A DNA stretch of 64,000 nt from Gordonibacter pamelaeae (GTDB lineage Bacteria > Actinomycetota > Coriobacteriia > Coriobacteriales > Eggerthellaceae): assembly GCF_042665095.1 (NCBI RefSeq), contig NZ_JBHTBV010000003.1; one strand, written 5' to 3'. The notes under the pieces are model-generated. The model did not search any database. It was not told the origin of the DNA and worked only from the letters and a program-made list of their open reading frames with translations. A program made the translations under genes and the position numbers. This document shows positions 41,171-49,991 of this stretch, piece after piece (the first letter of the stretch is position 1; each line of letters begins with the position of its first letter).

Positions 41171-42358
41171 TCAGCCCCTTTCGAATCCTGCCAGCTCGAG
41201 GCCGCGGAAGGCAGCGTACTGCTCGGCGAGGGCGCGCACCTGCTGCTCGCCGACGGCGTTGTCCCACCAGTCCGCCCTCACTTCAAGGCCGGCCCCCTTC
41301 TTCTTGGCGGTCCACGTGCCCGCCACCTTGCCGCGGCGCACGATGGCGCCCGGATTGGCCACCGTGCGCCATATCCGGCGCTGCAGCGCCTTGTCCGGCT
41401 GCAGAACGGCGCGGTCGCGCTGGTCGAGGTAGGGATCGTGCGCGGCCAGCAGCAACAGCTCGCGTTGCGGCGGCTCGGAAGCCATCAGTCGCTCCCGGTC
41501 GGCGGACAGGACGTACGCTTTCTTGCCCAGAAACCTCACCGGCTCCATCTCGTCCGAGGCCGCCCTCCACAAGCGGCGCGCCTGGGCGCCGGAGCATCCC
41601 AGCCACGCGGCCAGCCCACCGGGCGCGGTCGGCCCGTAGCAGTGGAGGAACTTCCGCACCAGCTTGCGAGCCGCCTCCGGATCAGGCTCCAGGGGACGGC
41701 CGAGCCAGGTGCGAAACGATGAGAACGCAGGGCTCGTTCCCTCCCGCGCGCCGAACACCACCAGGCCCTTGAAGGAGCAGGGACGCAGCAGGAAGGACAC
41801 GGCCGCGCCGCCCACCGTCTGCTTGTCGGGGCTGCCGTACATCGACGGCTCGTTCCACAAGGAGCGCTTCCGCGCAGGCAGCAGCGGCTCCATCCACGCG
41901 GCCAGGGTTTGGTCGAGCGCCGCCTTGCCTACCACCGCCCGTCCGTCCAGCCGGGGCATGACCTGCTCAAGCAGGGCAAGCAGCTCGTCGAACCCCACGC
42001 CTAGGAAGTCGAGCGCCAGGCCGATGCCGCGCGTGTATATCCAGGGCTCGTCGCCTTCCGCTGCGAGCGCCGACAGGAACGCGGCGCCGTCGGCCGTCGG
42101 GAACACCATGGGCGCGCCGCGGAAGCTCCACGCCTGCAGAAGCGTCCGCTCCTCCAGCAGCATGCGGTCGCGGTCAGCCGCCCCGCACGCGGGCACGCGG
42201 TTGAAGAGCGCGGCCTCCCACGCGCCAGGAGGCGAGTTCTGCATACCACAGGCGCCCACCGCCGCAAGCGCGTCGTCGCGGCCGTAGAACGCGTCCAGAT
42301 GGTGCGCCTGCAGCCTGAAGTTTCGCACCTGCCGCGCGTCCAGCTCCAGCTCCGCCAT
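41171..42358 (-). CDS. Winged-helix DNA-binding protein of the AlkZ/YcaQ (HTH_42) family
   Basis: A 395-residue protein with family features: VRNFRLQAHHLDAF start, RTLLQAWSFRGAPMVFP, FRTWLGRP, LHCYGPTAPGGLAAWLG, LLAAHDPYLDQRDR and the closing NPGAIVRRGKVAGTW. Characterised members are glycosylases for crosslinked or alkylated bases. The catalytic QxQ/QxD signature is not obvious here: the corresponding stretch reads LQAHHLD, so enzyme activity is uncertain. The start has AAAGGAG. Confidence 0.8.
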   Translation of the reverse strand: MAELELDARQVRNFRLQAHHLDAFYGRDDALAAVGACGMQNSPPGAWEAALFNRVPACGAADRDRMLLEERTLLQAWSFRGAPMVFPTADGAAFLSALAAEGDEPWIYTRGIGLALDFLGVGFDELLALLEQVMPRLDGRAVVGKAALDQTLAAWMEPLLPARKRSLWNEPSMYGSPDKQTVGGAAVSFLLRPCSFKGLVVFGAREGTSPAFSSFRTWLGRPLEPDPEAARKLVRKFLHCYGPTAPGGLAAWLGCSGAQARRLWRAASDEMEPVRFLGKKAYVLSADRERLMASEPPQRELLLLAAHDPYLDQRDRAVLQPDKALQRRIWRTVANPGAIVRRGKVAGTWTAKKKGAGLEVRADWWDNAVGEQQVRALAEQYAAFRGLELAGFERG

Positions 42359-42693
42359 GCGACGCTCCTTTCGCCCCCGCTTCCCGCACTCGCTCGCGCG
42401 ACTCCAACGCACCTTACCAAATCAGATGCCGCTTGTCCTGCCGAAATATAAAACCGCAGATCATTGGCTTCCGCAACCTCAGCGTGCGCGAAAAAAAGCG
42501 AAACGCACCCTCAAGGTGGTGGAGCGGGCGGCCCCGCAACGGCACTATGGGGGCACCGAAACGGAGGGGCGGGAGAACGCGGGGCGACCTATTCCGCACG
42601 CCTGCAAGCAAGCCGGCCGGCGAGCTCGCGCATCGCAGCCATGGCACCGTCGCGTTCGGGTATGATGCTTACCGATAACGAAAGGAACCTATC
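42359..42693. other. Intergenic region between divergent AlkZ-like and XRE-membrane genes
   Basis: 335 bp. A TATGAT box at 42661-42666 is a plausible -10 for the rightward XRE gene. Nothing else is recognised. Confidence 0.35.
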
Positions 42694-43848
42694 ATGAGCT
42701 TCGCCGACAACCTCGTCTACCTGCGCCAGCATTACGGCGTGACACAGGAGGGCCTTGCCGAGCAGCTGGGCGTGTCGCGCCAGACCGTCAGCAAATGGGA
42801 GGCCGGCACGAACTATCCCGAGATGGACAAGCTGCTGGCGCTCTGCGACCTGTTCCACACGAACCTCGACGATCTCATGCGCGGCAGCGTGCACGTGGCG
42901 AACAAGGGCGATACCGAGCGCTACGACCACCACATGAACCGCCACAGCCTGTCCATGGTGGCGGGCGTGGCGTTTATCTTGGCGGGCGTGGGCGTGCAGT
43001 CGGTCATCGAGGCGGTGGACGTATTCGGCGACAACTTCCAGGCGGCCGTGTTCTTGGCGTTCGTCGTGGTGGGGGTCATGGTGCTCATCATGGGTGCGCT
43101 CAACCACGGCGAGTTCAAGCGCCGCAACCCCTCCATCGAGCCGCGCTACCCCGCCGACGTGCTGGACCGCTTCGGCCGCCGCTTCCCCCTCATGATCGCG
43201 GGCGGCGTGGGTCTCATTCTGCTGGCCGTGATCTTCCTCGTGGGTGCTTCGCCCGACGATGCCTACGCGCTGGTAGGCGGCGTACATCTGGAAGAGCTGC
43301 TGCTGTTGCCGTTCATGCTCACCATCGCCCTGGGCGTGGGCCTCATCATGTGGGCCTGCCTGCAGAAGTCGAAGTACGACCTGTCCGAGCTCACCTACAT
43401 CGGGCACCGCCGCGAGCTGGGGGCCGACTTGCCGTCCACGGCTGTGGTCAAGTCGCCCGAGCAGGTGCGTGCAGAACGCATCATGGGCGTGGCCTGCGGC
43501 GTTATCATGCTGCTGGCCTTGATCGTGTTCCTGGTGTGGGGCTTCGTGCCGCTGTTCAACCAGATCGGCGGCTGGGACGGCATCGACAAGTTCGCGCTGA
43601 AGGAGGCCATACGCTCGGGCCAGGGCGGGTTCGCGGTCAGCTGGATCGCGTTCGCCGTGGGCGGTATCCTGTGCGGCATCGTGTGCCTGGTGGGCAGCGT
43701 GGCCTTCAAGTCGCCGGACGACTGGATAGCCGAGGCCAAGCAGGAGGACGCCTGGCTGAAGTACGCGCAGAGCGATGCCAAGGAAGACCCCTGGGCCCGC
43801 GGCCCCGAGCAGCAGGAAAGCAGTCCCGACCGGCCGGCCTGGAAGTAG
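42694..43848 (+). CDS. XRE regulator fused to a multi-helix membrane domain
   Basis: A 384-residue protein. Residues 1-65 are an XRE HTH (LRQHYGVTQEGLAEQLGVSRQTVSKWEAGTNYPEMDKL). After a linker there are about six transmembrane helices (about 85-105, 112-135, 165-188, 200-225, 265-290, 315-340) and a charged tail. Membrane-bound XRE proteins of this build may sense envelope conditions or regulate nearby exporters. It has no close operon partner. The start follows GAAAGGA. Confidence 0.85.
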   Translation: MSFADNLVYLRQHYGVTQEGLAEQLGVSRQTVSKWEAGTNYPEMDKLLALCDLFHTNLDDLMRGSVHVANKGDTERYDHHMNRHSLSMVAGVAFILAGVGVQSVIEAVDVFGDNFQAAVFLAFVVVGVMVLIMGALNHGEFKRRNPSIEPRYPADVLDRFGRRFPLMIAGGVGLILLAVIFLVGASPDDAYALVGGVHLEELLLLPFMLTIALGVGLIMWACLQKSKYDLSELTYIGHRRELGADLPSTAVVKSPEQVRAERIMGVACGVIMLLALIVFLVWGFVPLFNQIGGWDGIDKFALKEAIRSGQGGFAVSWIAFAVGGILCGIVCLVGSVAFKSPDDWIAEAKQEDAWLKYAQSDAKEDPWARGPEQQESSPDRPAWK

Positions 43849-43898
43849 TCGCAGCGGACGCTTGCGCGGGCAGCTGCGGGTTCGGCGCCCGCAGCGCC

Positions 43899-45743
43899 CT
43901 ACTCTCCTAGCTTCTCGGCGGCTTCAAGCCATTCTTCCTCGAGAGCGTCGATCTGCGCTTGCAAGTCGTTGATCTGGGCTTGGAAGTCGCCGAGCGCACT
44001 GAAGTCGGTGGGATCGGCAGCGGCCATCTGCGCGCGCACGTCCTCGATCCTCCCGTTGAGCGTCTCCGTCTTGCGCTCGTTCGACTGCATGAGCTTGCGC
44101 AGCGTGCGGATCTCGCCGCCGGAGAGGCGGGAGCTTTCGGGGGATGCTTCTGTCCCAGATAAGCCCGAATCGGCGGCATGCGCAGGTCGTTGACGTGCGG
44201 GATTGCCGGCCGCCATGGAAGAGGGGGAAGCGTCGGACAACCTCAAATACTCGTCCACGCCTCCCGGCAGGTGGCGCACCTTCCCGTCCAAGATGGCGAA
44301 CTGGTGGTCGGTCACGCGCTCCATGAGGTAGCGGTCGTGCGTGACCAAAAGCAGCGTGCCCGGCCAGCCGTCCAGCAGGTCCTCCACCGAGGCCAGCATG
44401 TCGGTGTCCAGGTCGTTGCCCGGCTCGTCGAGGATGAGCACGTTCGGCTCGTCCAGCAGGATGAGCATGAGCGCCAGCCGGCGCTTCTGACCGCCCGACA
44501 GGTCGCTTACCGGCTCGTTCAGATCGGCACGCGTGAAGCCCAGCTTCTCCAGCAGCTGGCCGGGCGTCACCTCCTTGCCGTCCAGCATCGTGCGGCGGCT
44601 GTAGCGGCCCACCACCTGCCGCACGCGGTCGTCGCCGAAGCGCGCCAGGTCGTCCAAGTGCTGCGACAGCACGGCGAAACGCACCGTCTTCCCTATCTTC
44701 ACCAGACCGGCGCTCGGCTTCTGCAAACCCTGGATCACCCGTAGAAGCGTGGTCTTGCCCGCGCCGTTCGCGCCCACGATGCCGTAGCGGTCACCCGGGC
44801 CGATGATCCAGTCCACGTCGTCCAGCACGGTGCGGCCGGGGCCGTCCTCGCCGTCGAAGCGCACGGTCATGTGCTCCAAGTCCACCACCTGCTTGCCCAG
44901 GCGCGCCATGGCCATACGCTTGAGCTCCAGCTCGTTGCGCAGGGGCGGCACGTCGGCGATGAGCTCCTGCGCCAAGGCCACGTGGAACTTCGGCTTCGTC
45001 GCGCGCGCCCGCGCCCCGCGCGAGAGCCAGGCCAGCTCCCGGCGCAGGTCGTTCTGGCGCTTCTGCTCGGCCAGCGCCGCCAGCCGGTCGCGCTCCACGC
45101 GCTGCATGATGTAGGCCGAGAACCCGCCCTCGAACGGGTCGACCACGCGGTCGTGCACCTCCCACATGCGCGTGCACACCTCGTCGAGGAACCAGCGGTC
45201 GTGCGTCACCACCAGAAGCGCGCCCGCGCCCTGCTTCCAGCGCGCCTTCAAGTGCCCCGCCAGCCACGTGATGGCGCGCACGTCCAGGTGGTTCGTGGGC
45301 TCGTCGAGCGCCAGCACGTCCCAGTCGCCGATGAGCAGCCGCGCGAGGTCCACCCGCCGCCGCTGCCCGCCCGAGAGCGTGCCCACGCGCGCGTCCCAGG
45401 GGATGTCCGCGGCCAGCCCCGCGATGATGTCGCGCACGCGCGCGTCGCCCGCCCACTGGTACTCGGGCAGATCGCCCACCACGGCGCGCTCCACGGTGTC
45501 GTCGTCGGCGAGCGCATCGGCCTGCCCCAGCACGCCCACGTGCACCGTGCCGTTCTTCAGCACGCGCCCGTCGTCGGGCTCCAGGGTGCCGGCCAGCAGG
45601 GCGAGCAACGTGGACTTCCCGTCGCCGTTGCGGCCCACGATGCCAATGCGGTCGCCCTCCTCCACGCCCAGCGACACGCTGTCGAACACCGTCTTCGTGG
45701 GGAATTCCACCCGCACCTTCTCGCAACCCAGCAGAAACGCCAT
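43899..45743 (-). CDS. ABC-F family ATPase
   Basis: A 614-residue protein with two ATPase domains and no membrane helices. Domain 1: GRNGDGKST, TLSGGQRRRVDLARLL, VLALDEPTNHLD. Domain 2: GANGAGKTT, DLSGGQKRRLALML, LILDEPGNDLD. The linker between them has the charged P-site region, and a long C-terminal coiled coil (about 530-614) follows, as in the Uup group. ABC-F proteins act on the ribosome or in antibiotic protection; Uup-like members are also linked to DNA intermediates. The ATG at 45743 has AAGGAT; a TTG 21 bases upstream is less likely. Confidence 0.92.
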   Translation of the reverse strand: MAFLLGCEKVRVEFPTKTVFDSVSLGVEEGDRIGIVGRNGDGKSTLLALLAGTLEPDDGRVLKNGTVHVGVLGQADALADDDTVERAVVGDLPEYQWAGDARVRDIIAGLAADIPWDARVGTLSGGQRRRVDLARLLIGDWDVLALDEPTNHLDVRAITWLAGHLKARWKQGAGALLVVTHDRWFLDEVCTRMWEVHDRVVDPFEGGFSAYIMQRVERDRLAALAEQKRQNDLRRELAWLSRGARARATKPKFHVALAQELIADVPPLRNELELKRMAMARLGKQVVDLEHMTVRFDGEDGPGRTVLDDVDWIIGPGDRYGIVGANGAGKTTLLRVIQGLQKPSAGLVKIGKTVRFAVLSQHLDDLARFGDDRVRQVVGRYSRRTMLDGKEVTPGQLLEKLGFTRADLNEPVSDLSGGQKRRLALMLILLDEPNVLILDEPGNDLDTDMLASVEDLLDGWPGTLLLVTHDRYLMERVTDHQFAILDGKVRHLPGGVDEYLRLSDASPSSMAAGNPARQRPAHAADSGLSGTEASPESSRLSGGEIRTLRKLMQSNERKTETLNGRIEDVRAQMAAADPTDFSALGDFQAQINDLQAQIDALEEEWLEAAEKLGE

Positions 45744-45901
45744 GTGTCCATCCTTCTTCGCCAACGTTCGCTCCCCATGATAGCGAAACAGCGCGGGTGC
45801 GGCGTTCCCATTCGCAAAACTGCACGGACGCCGGCGGCCTCAACCAACGGTTACGTTACAATAGGACCAAGCCCCCGAACATTTCCGAAGGAGGCGTTTT
45901 C

Positions 45902-47902
45902 GTGGAACTCCTCGAACTCTCCCTGCTGATGCTGGCAACGGTGCTGCTCTCGTCCGTCATCGACCAGCTCGTGCCCAAGGTGTCGTCACCCCTCATCCAG
46001 ATCGGGCTGGGCCTGGCCATCGCCGTGGTGATGGGCACGCAGATCAACATCGACCTCGACCCGAACCTGTTCCTGGTCCTGCTCATAGCCCCGCTTCTGT
46101 ACGACGAGGCCAAGAACCTCAACAAGCAGGCGCTCTGGGAGAACAAGCGCCCCGTGCTGTCGCTGGCCGTGGGGCTGGTCATCGCCTCGGCGCTCATCGT
46201 GGGATTCGCCGTCAAATGGCTGGTGCCCTCCATCCCGCTGGCCGCGGCGTTCGCCCTGGGCGCGGCGCTCGGGCCGACGGACGCCGTGTCGGTGGCCTCG
46301 CTGGCCAAGCAGGTGAAGATTCCCGCGCGGTCCCGCAACATCCTGGAAAGCGAGTCCATCATCAACGACGCCTCGGGCATCGTGTCGTTCCAGTTCGCCA
46401 TCGCCGCCGCCGTCACGGGCACGTTCTCGCTCGTTGGCGCCACCGCGAACTTCTTCTTCGCCTTCCTGGGCGGCATCCTCGTGGGCGTGGCGCTGGGCTA
46501 CCTGGGCAACTTCATCGTGCGGCGCGTGCGGTCGTGGGGGCTCGAGAACACGACGTTCCACGTGCTGTTCGAGGTGTTCGTGCCGTTCATCGTGTACCTC
46601 GTGGCCAACGCCCTGGGCACGAGCGGCATCATCGCCGTAGTGGCGGCCGGCATCCTGAACGTCGTGTCGCCGCGCACCATCGGGCCGTCCGTGTCGCGCA
46701 TGAACATCGTGTCGACGAGCGTCTGGCGCGTGCTGGCCTTCGCCCTCAACGGCATCGTCTTCGTGCTCCTGGGCACGCAGCTCCCCCGCGCCATGCAGCG
46801 CACCTGGGAGAACGTCACCATCGACAACGGCGTGCTCATCGGCTACATCCTGGGCATCACGGCGCTCATGCTCGCCGTCCGCTTCGTGTGGGTGTTCGCC
46901 ATGGAACGGCTCCACCGGCAGCGCACCGGCCGCATGACCCTCGACGAGCTGCGGTCCACGGCCATCATGACCCTGGCCGGGCCGAAGGGCACCATCACGC
47001 TGGCCGTGGCGTTCACCATCCCCTTCTCCATCCCCCAACGTGAGCTGCTGCTGTTCCTGGCGTGCGGCGTGATCGTGGTCACCATGCTGCTGGCCACCTT
47101 CGTGGTGCCGCTCATAGCCCCGAAGAAGGAGCCCGAAGACGTGGAGCGGTTCGACGAGGAGCAGGCCAGCATCGAGATGCTCCGCTCGGTGGTGGAAGAG
47201 CTGGCCGCGCGCCAGACCAGCGAGAACCGCGCTGCCACCCAGATGGTCATACGCGCCTACAACGAGCGCATCGCGCATTTGAAGAACAAGGGCGACGTGA
47301 CGAACGAGTCCATGACCCCGCTGCGCCTTCGGGCGAACCGATGGGAACACGACTTCGTGCTCGACCTGCTGGAGCGCGAGGAGGTCGACGAGCTGGCAGG
47401 ATACCGGTACCTCAAGCGCCTCTCGCGCACGGAGAACCTGCTGAAGCACCATGCCGACCGCATATCGCTGCAGATCGTCTACCTGCGCCTGCGCACGCTC
47501 GCGCATGCGGGCTGGCACCGGCTCGTTGAGGCGCTGCCCGGCGACGACCTTACCGAGCGCGTCCTGGCCGAGCGCGACCTCCGCGTGCGCAGCAACGAGC
47601 ACGTCATTGAGAAGTTGCAGGCGGAGCTGGCCTCCCCGACGTCCGAGGAGCCTGCCGAGCATTTGAGCGCGCTCTTGCTGGAATACCAGCGCCTCGTGCA
47701 GACGGCACGCGCCGCGAACCCTTCCATCACCGCGCTCGCCACCTCGGTGGACAAGGCGGCGGACATCAAGCGCGCGGGCCTGCGGCTCGAGCTCGAGGCC
47801 ATCCAGTCAAGCTACGAGGACGGATCGCTGCCCCGCGCCTCGTACAAGCGCCTGCGCGAGAACGTGGCCCTCATGCAGATGGACCTGGAAGACAATTTGT
47901 AG
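45902..47902 (+). CDS. Na+/H+ antiporter (CPA1/NhaP type)
   Basis: A 666-residue antiporter with about twelve N-terminal helices: LLIAPLLYDEAKN, ALGPTDAVSVASLAKQVKIP (the CPA1 TD motif), LESESIINDASGIVSFQFA (acidic ND motif that binds Na+/H+), and MTLAGPKGTITLAVAFTIPF. A cytoplasmic C-terminal region of about 250 residues is helical and charged and may regulate activity. The GTG start at 45902 is behind GAAGGAGG. It exchanges Na+ or K+ for H+ to control pH and salt. Confidence 0.92.
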   Translation: MELLELSLLMLATVLLSSVIDQLVPKVSSPLIQIGLGLAIAVVMGTQINIDLDPNLFLVLLIAPLLYDEAKNLNKQALWENKRPVLSLAVGLVIASALIVGFAVKWLVPSIPLAAAFALGAALGPTDAVSVASLAKQVKIPARSRNILESESIINDASGIVSFQFAIAAAVTGTFSLVGATANFFFAFLGGILVGVALGYLGNFIVRRVRSWGLENTTFHVLFEVFVPFIVYLVANALGTSGIIAVVAAGILNVVSPRTIGPSVSRMNIVSTSVWRVLAFALNGIVFVLLGTQLPRAMQRTWENVTIDNGVLIGYILGITALMLAVRFVWVFAMERLHRQRTGRMTLDELRSTAIMTLAGPKGTITLAVAFTIPFSIPQRELLLFLACGVIVVTMLLATFVVPLIAPKKEPEDVERFDEEQASIEMLRSVVEELAARQTSENRAATQMVIRAYNERIAHLKNKGDVTNESMTPLRLRANRWEHDFVLDLLEREEVDELAGYRYLKRLSRTENLLKHHADRISLQIVYLRLRTLAHAGWHRLVEALPGDDLTERVLAERDLRVRSNEHVIEKLQAELASPTSEEPAEHLSALLLEYQRLVQTARAANPSITALATSVDKAADIKRAGLRLELEAIQSSYEDGSLPRASYKRLRENVALMQMDLEDNL

Positions 47903-47953
47903 GAGCGCCGGACGGAGCGCCGCCCTCCCCGGCCAAACGCCCCGTCCCGCTTC

Positions 47954-49078
47954 CTACATCAGCGTCATCACTGCCGCGACGAACGCCACCGTCAGCACGA
48001 GGCCGGCGAGCATGATGGCCCAGACGGCAGGACGGGCCCAGTTCATGGTCCAACCGATGCCGAAGCGCTCGGGTAGAAACAGGCTGGCGTCGTCGGGATT
48101 GTAGTAGAACACACCCAGCTTCCAATGTTCGTCATCGTCGGCCAGCAGCCTTTCGGAAGCGGCCATGCGCGAGAACACGCGAGAGCCCCCCTGACCGTAA
48201 ACCAGGCTGACAACGATGGAGCCCACCACTATCACCAGCGCCAAGGCCACCACGAACACGCCTGCCTGCTCCAACCCTATCACGCCGATAAACGACAGCT
48301 CCATGACGGGACCCAACACGCTGAGAGCCAGGCCGCCTGCCACCAGCAAGATGCTCTGGGCACGGGCGAACATGCCGTAGGCCAGCGCCGAGGTGGCAGG
48401 TGCGGATGGGTTCGACGGCCTCTTCGAGCGCAGGATGGTCCAGTGCGCAAACGCCATGCAGGCCGCTACGAACGCCACGATGAGCGCAGGAACGAGTATG
48501 GTGAACGGGGTTTTCTCCATGTACTCCGTCACCTCGCCCTGAAAGTTCATGTGCTGCGGGATCAAGTCGGGCATCTGCGCGTACCCAACGGCGCCGATGG
48601 CCAGCGTCACGGCAATGACGGGCAGGTACAGCAGGTTCCACTTGAGCGAGACCGCGCGCGGCACGGGCGCGTCGCCCACCACGGCCACCGACTCCCGTGC
48701 GCTGGCCTGCCAACCCTGCTCCTTCTTGTAGGACCGCACCTTTGACCGGAAATACAGCATGAGGCCGTAGCTCCCGATGCACAGCAGCAGCATGCCCACG
48801 CACAGCACGGCCAACGCCAAACCGGCATCGCCCGTGAACGCCCCAAAAGCGCCTACCGCGGTGAGGACGGCGGTGAGCGTGGCCATGAGCAGGGCGTAAC
48901 GCCGCTTGAGTCGACGCAGGTAGGGGTCGTGCGCCGCCGTGTCGGGCACGGTGACGGCGAACACCTCGCCGCGCCTCATGAGGAACGGCGTTACGATGGT
49001 CATGATGCCCGTCAAGGGGACGAGCGCGACGGTGAAGGCGAGCATCGTCGCAGCGAACTCGGTTGCGTTTCCCTCCAT
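47954..49078 (-). CDS. DUF1648/DUF5808 membrane protein
   Basis: A 374-residue protein with about nine hydrophobic helices. The DUF1648 signature PDLIPQHMNFQGEVTEYMEK lies near the middle and the C-terminal DUF5808 signature is HWKLGVFYYNPDDASLF then GIGWTMNWARP. Such proteins accompany YtrA-type GntR regulators and ABC exporters in cell-envelope operons. It begins 8 bp after the GntR gene and ends the leftward operon that starts with the ABC ATPase at 52343. Confidence 0.85.
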   Translation of the reverse strand: MEGNATEFAATMLAFTVALVPLTGIMTIVTPFLMRRGEVFAVTVPDTAAHDPYLRRLKRRYALLMATLTAVLTAVGAFGAFTGDAGLALAVLCVGMLLLCIGSYGLMLYFRSKVRSYKKEQGWQASARESVAVVGDAPVPRAVSLKWNLLYLPVIAVTLAIGAVGYAQMPDLIPQHMNFQGEVTEYMEKTPFTILVPALIVAFVAACMAFAHWTILRSKRPSNPSAPATSALAYGMFARAQSILLVAGGLALSVLGPVMELSFIGVIGLEQAGVFVVALALVIVVGSIVVSLVYGQGGSRVFSRMAASERLLADDDEHWKLGVFYYNPDDASLFLPERFGIGWTMNWARPAVWAIMLAGLVLTVAFVAAVMTLM

Positions 49079-49085
49079 GGGCGCG

Positions 49086-49595
49086 TCACGCGTCCTTTCC
49101 GCAAGCAGGGGCGAAGCCGGCCTCGATGGGAAGCCTGCCGGCTCCGGCCGCCCGCGCAGCCTGGGTGGATGGCACAGAGTCGGCATCGGCGCGCTCGAGG
49201 GCGGCGTAGGCGCGGGCGGCCTGGGCGCTCGCGCACTCCAGGAACTCGCCGCGCGACCCACCGCGGGCGCGATGCGCCAAGGCCAGCTCGAACAGCTCGT
49301 CCTCCATCTTCGCCAGCTCGATCTGCGCGCGATCGGCCCGATCCTCCTCGCACGGGTCGGCGATGTAGGCGCCGCTGCGGCCGCGCATGAGCACGTAGCC
49401 CTCGTCGCGCAGCACCGCGTACGCCTTGTTCACCGTGTGCAGGTTGATCCCCAAATCGCTGGCGAGCGACCGCACGGACGGCAGCGCGGTTCCGGGAACC
49501 AGCTCGCCGCGCGCGATGGCCGCGATGATCTGGCTGCGGATCTGCAGGTACAGCGGCTCTTCCGACTTCTGGTCTATGCGGACGATCACGAGCAT
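49086..49595 (-). CDS. GntR family regulator (YtrA type)
   Basis: A 169-residue protein. The N-terminal winged helix is SEEPLYLQIRSQIIAAIARGELVPG then LPSVRSLASDLGINLHTVNKAYAVLRDEGYV. The C-terminal tail is too short for a FadR/HutC ligand domain, which defines the YtrA subgroup. These regulate ABC transporter operons responsive to cell-wall antibiotics. It sits between two DUF1648 genes in the ABC operon, presumably as its repressor. Confidence 0.9.
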   Translation of the reverse strand: MLVIVRIDQKSEEPLYLQIRSQIIAAIARGELVPGTALPSVRSLASDLGINLHTVNKAYAVLRDEGYVLMRGRSGAYIADPCEEDRADRAQIELAKMEDELFELALAHRARGGSRGEFLECASAQAARAYAALERADADSVPSTQAARAAGAGRLPIEAGFAPACGKDA

Positions 49596-49604
49596 CCTCC
49601 TTCG

Positions 49605-49940
49605 CTACATCATCAACCCGTTCACCGCGAGGTCGATGACCCCGATCAACACGCCGATGACGGCCAACAGCAGTCCCAGCTTCTCGCGCGAGACGCCCAG
49701 CCACACCGAGCCGAACAGGCCCAAGCCTCCCGAAAGGAGGACGGGGAACCACTTCGGCGACCAGCCGTTCACCTCTCCCGTGATGCCGAAATGCGTCGCC
49801 ACCTGGTCAGGCAGCAGCACCCACTGGGCTGCGGCCAACGCGACCGCCGCACCTCCCAGCACGATCGCCGCCACGAGCCCGCTCCGCCCTTCGAGCACCG
49901 TGCCCCGGTTGCGACGCGTCCCGTTCTCTCTTGCTCCCAT
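49605..49940 (-). CDS. Small DUF1648 membrane protein
   Basis: A 111-residue protein with three hydrophobic helices and the DUF1648 signature LPDQVATHFGITGEVNGWSPK between helices 1 and 2. It is 9 bp upstream of the GntR gene, in the same transcript. Function unknown; possibly an accessory of the ABC exporter. Confidence 0.85.
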   Translation of the reverse strand: MGARENGTRRNRGTVLEGRSGLVAAIVLGGAAVALAAAQWVLLPDQVATHFGITGEVNGWSPKWFPVLLSGGLGLFGSVWLGVSREKLGLLLAVIGVLIGVIDLAVNGLMM

Positions 49941-49991
49941 GATACCGCCTTTCGCTCGCCGTCCGATGATACTTTCGCTTCCTGCCCCGAT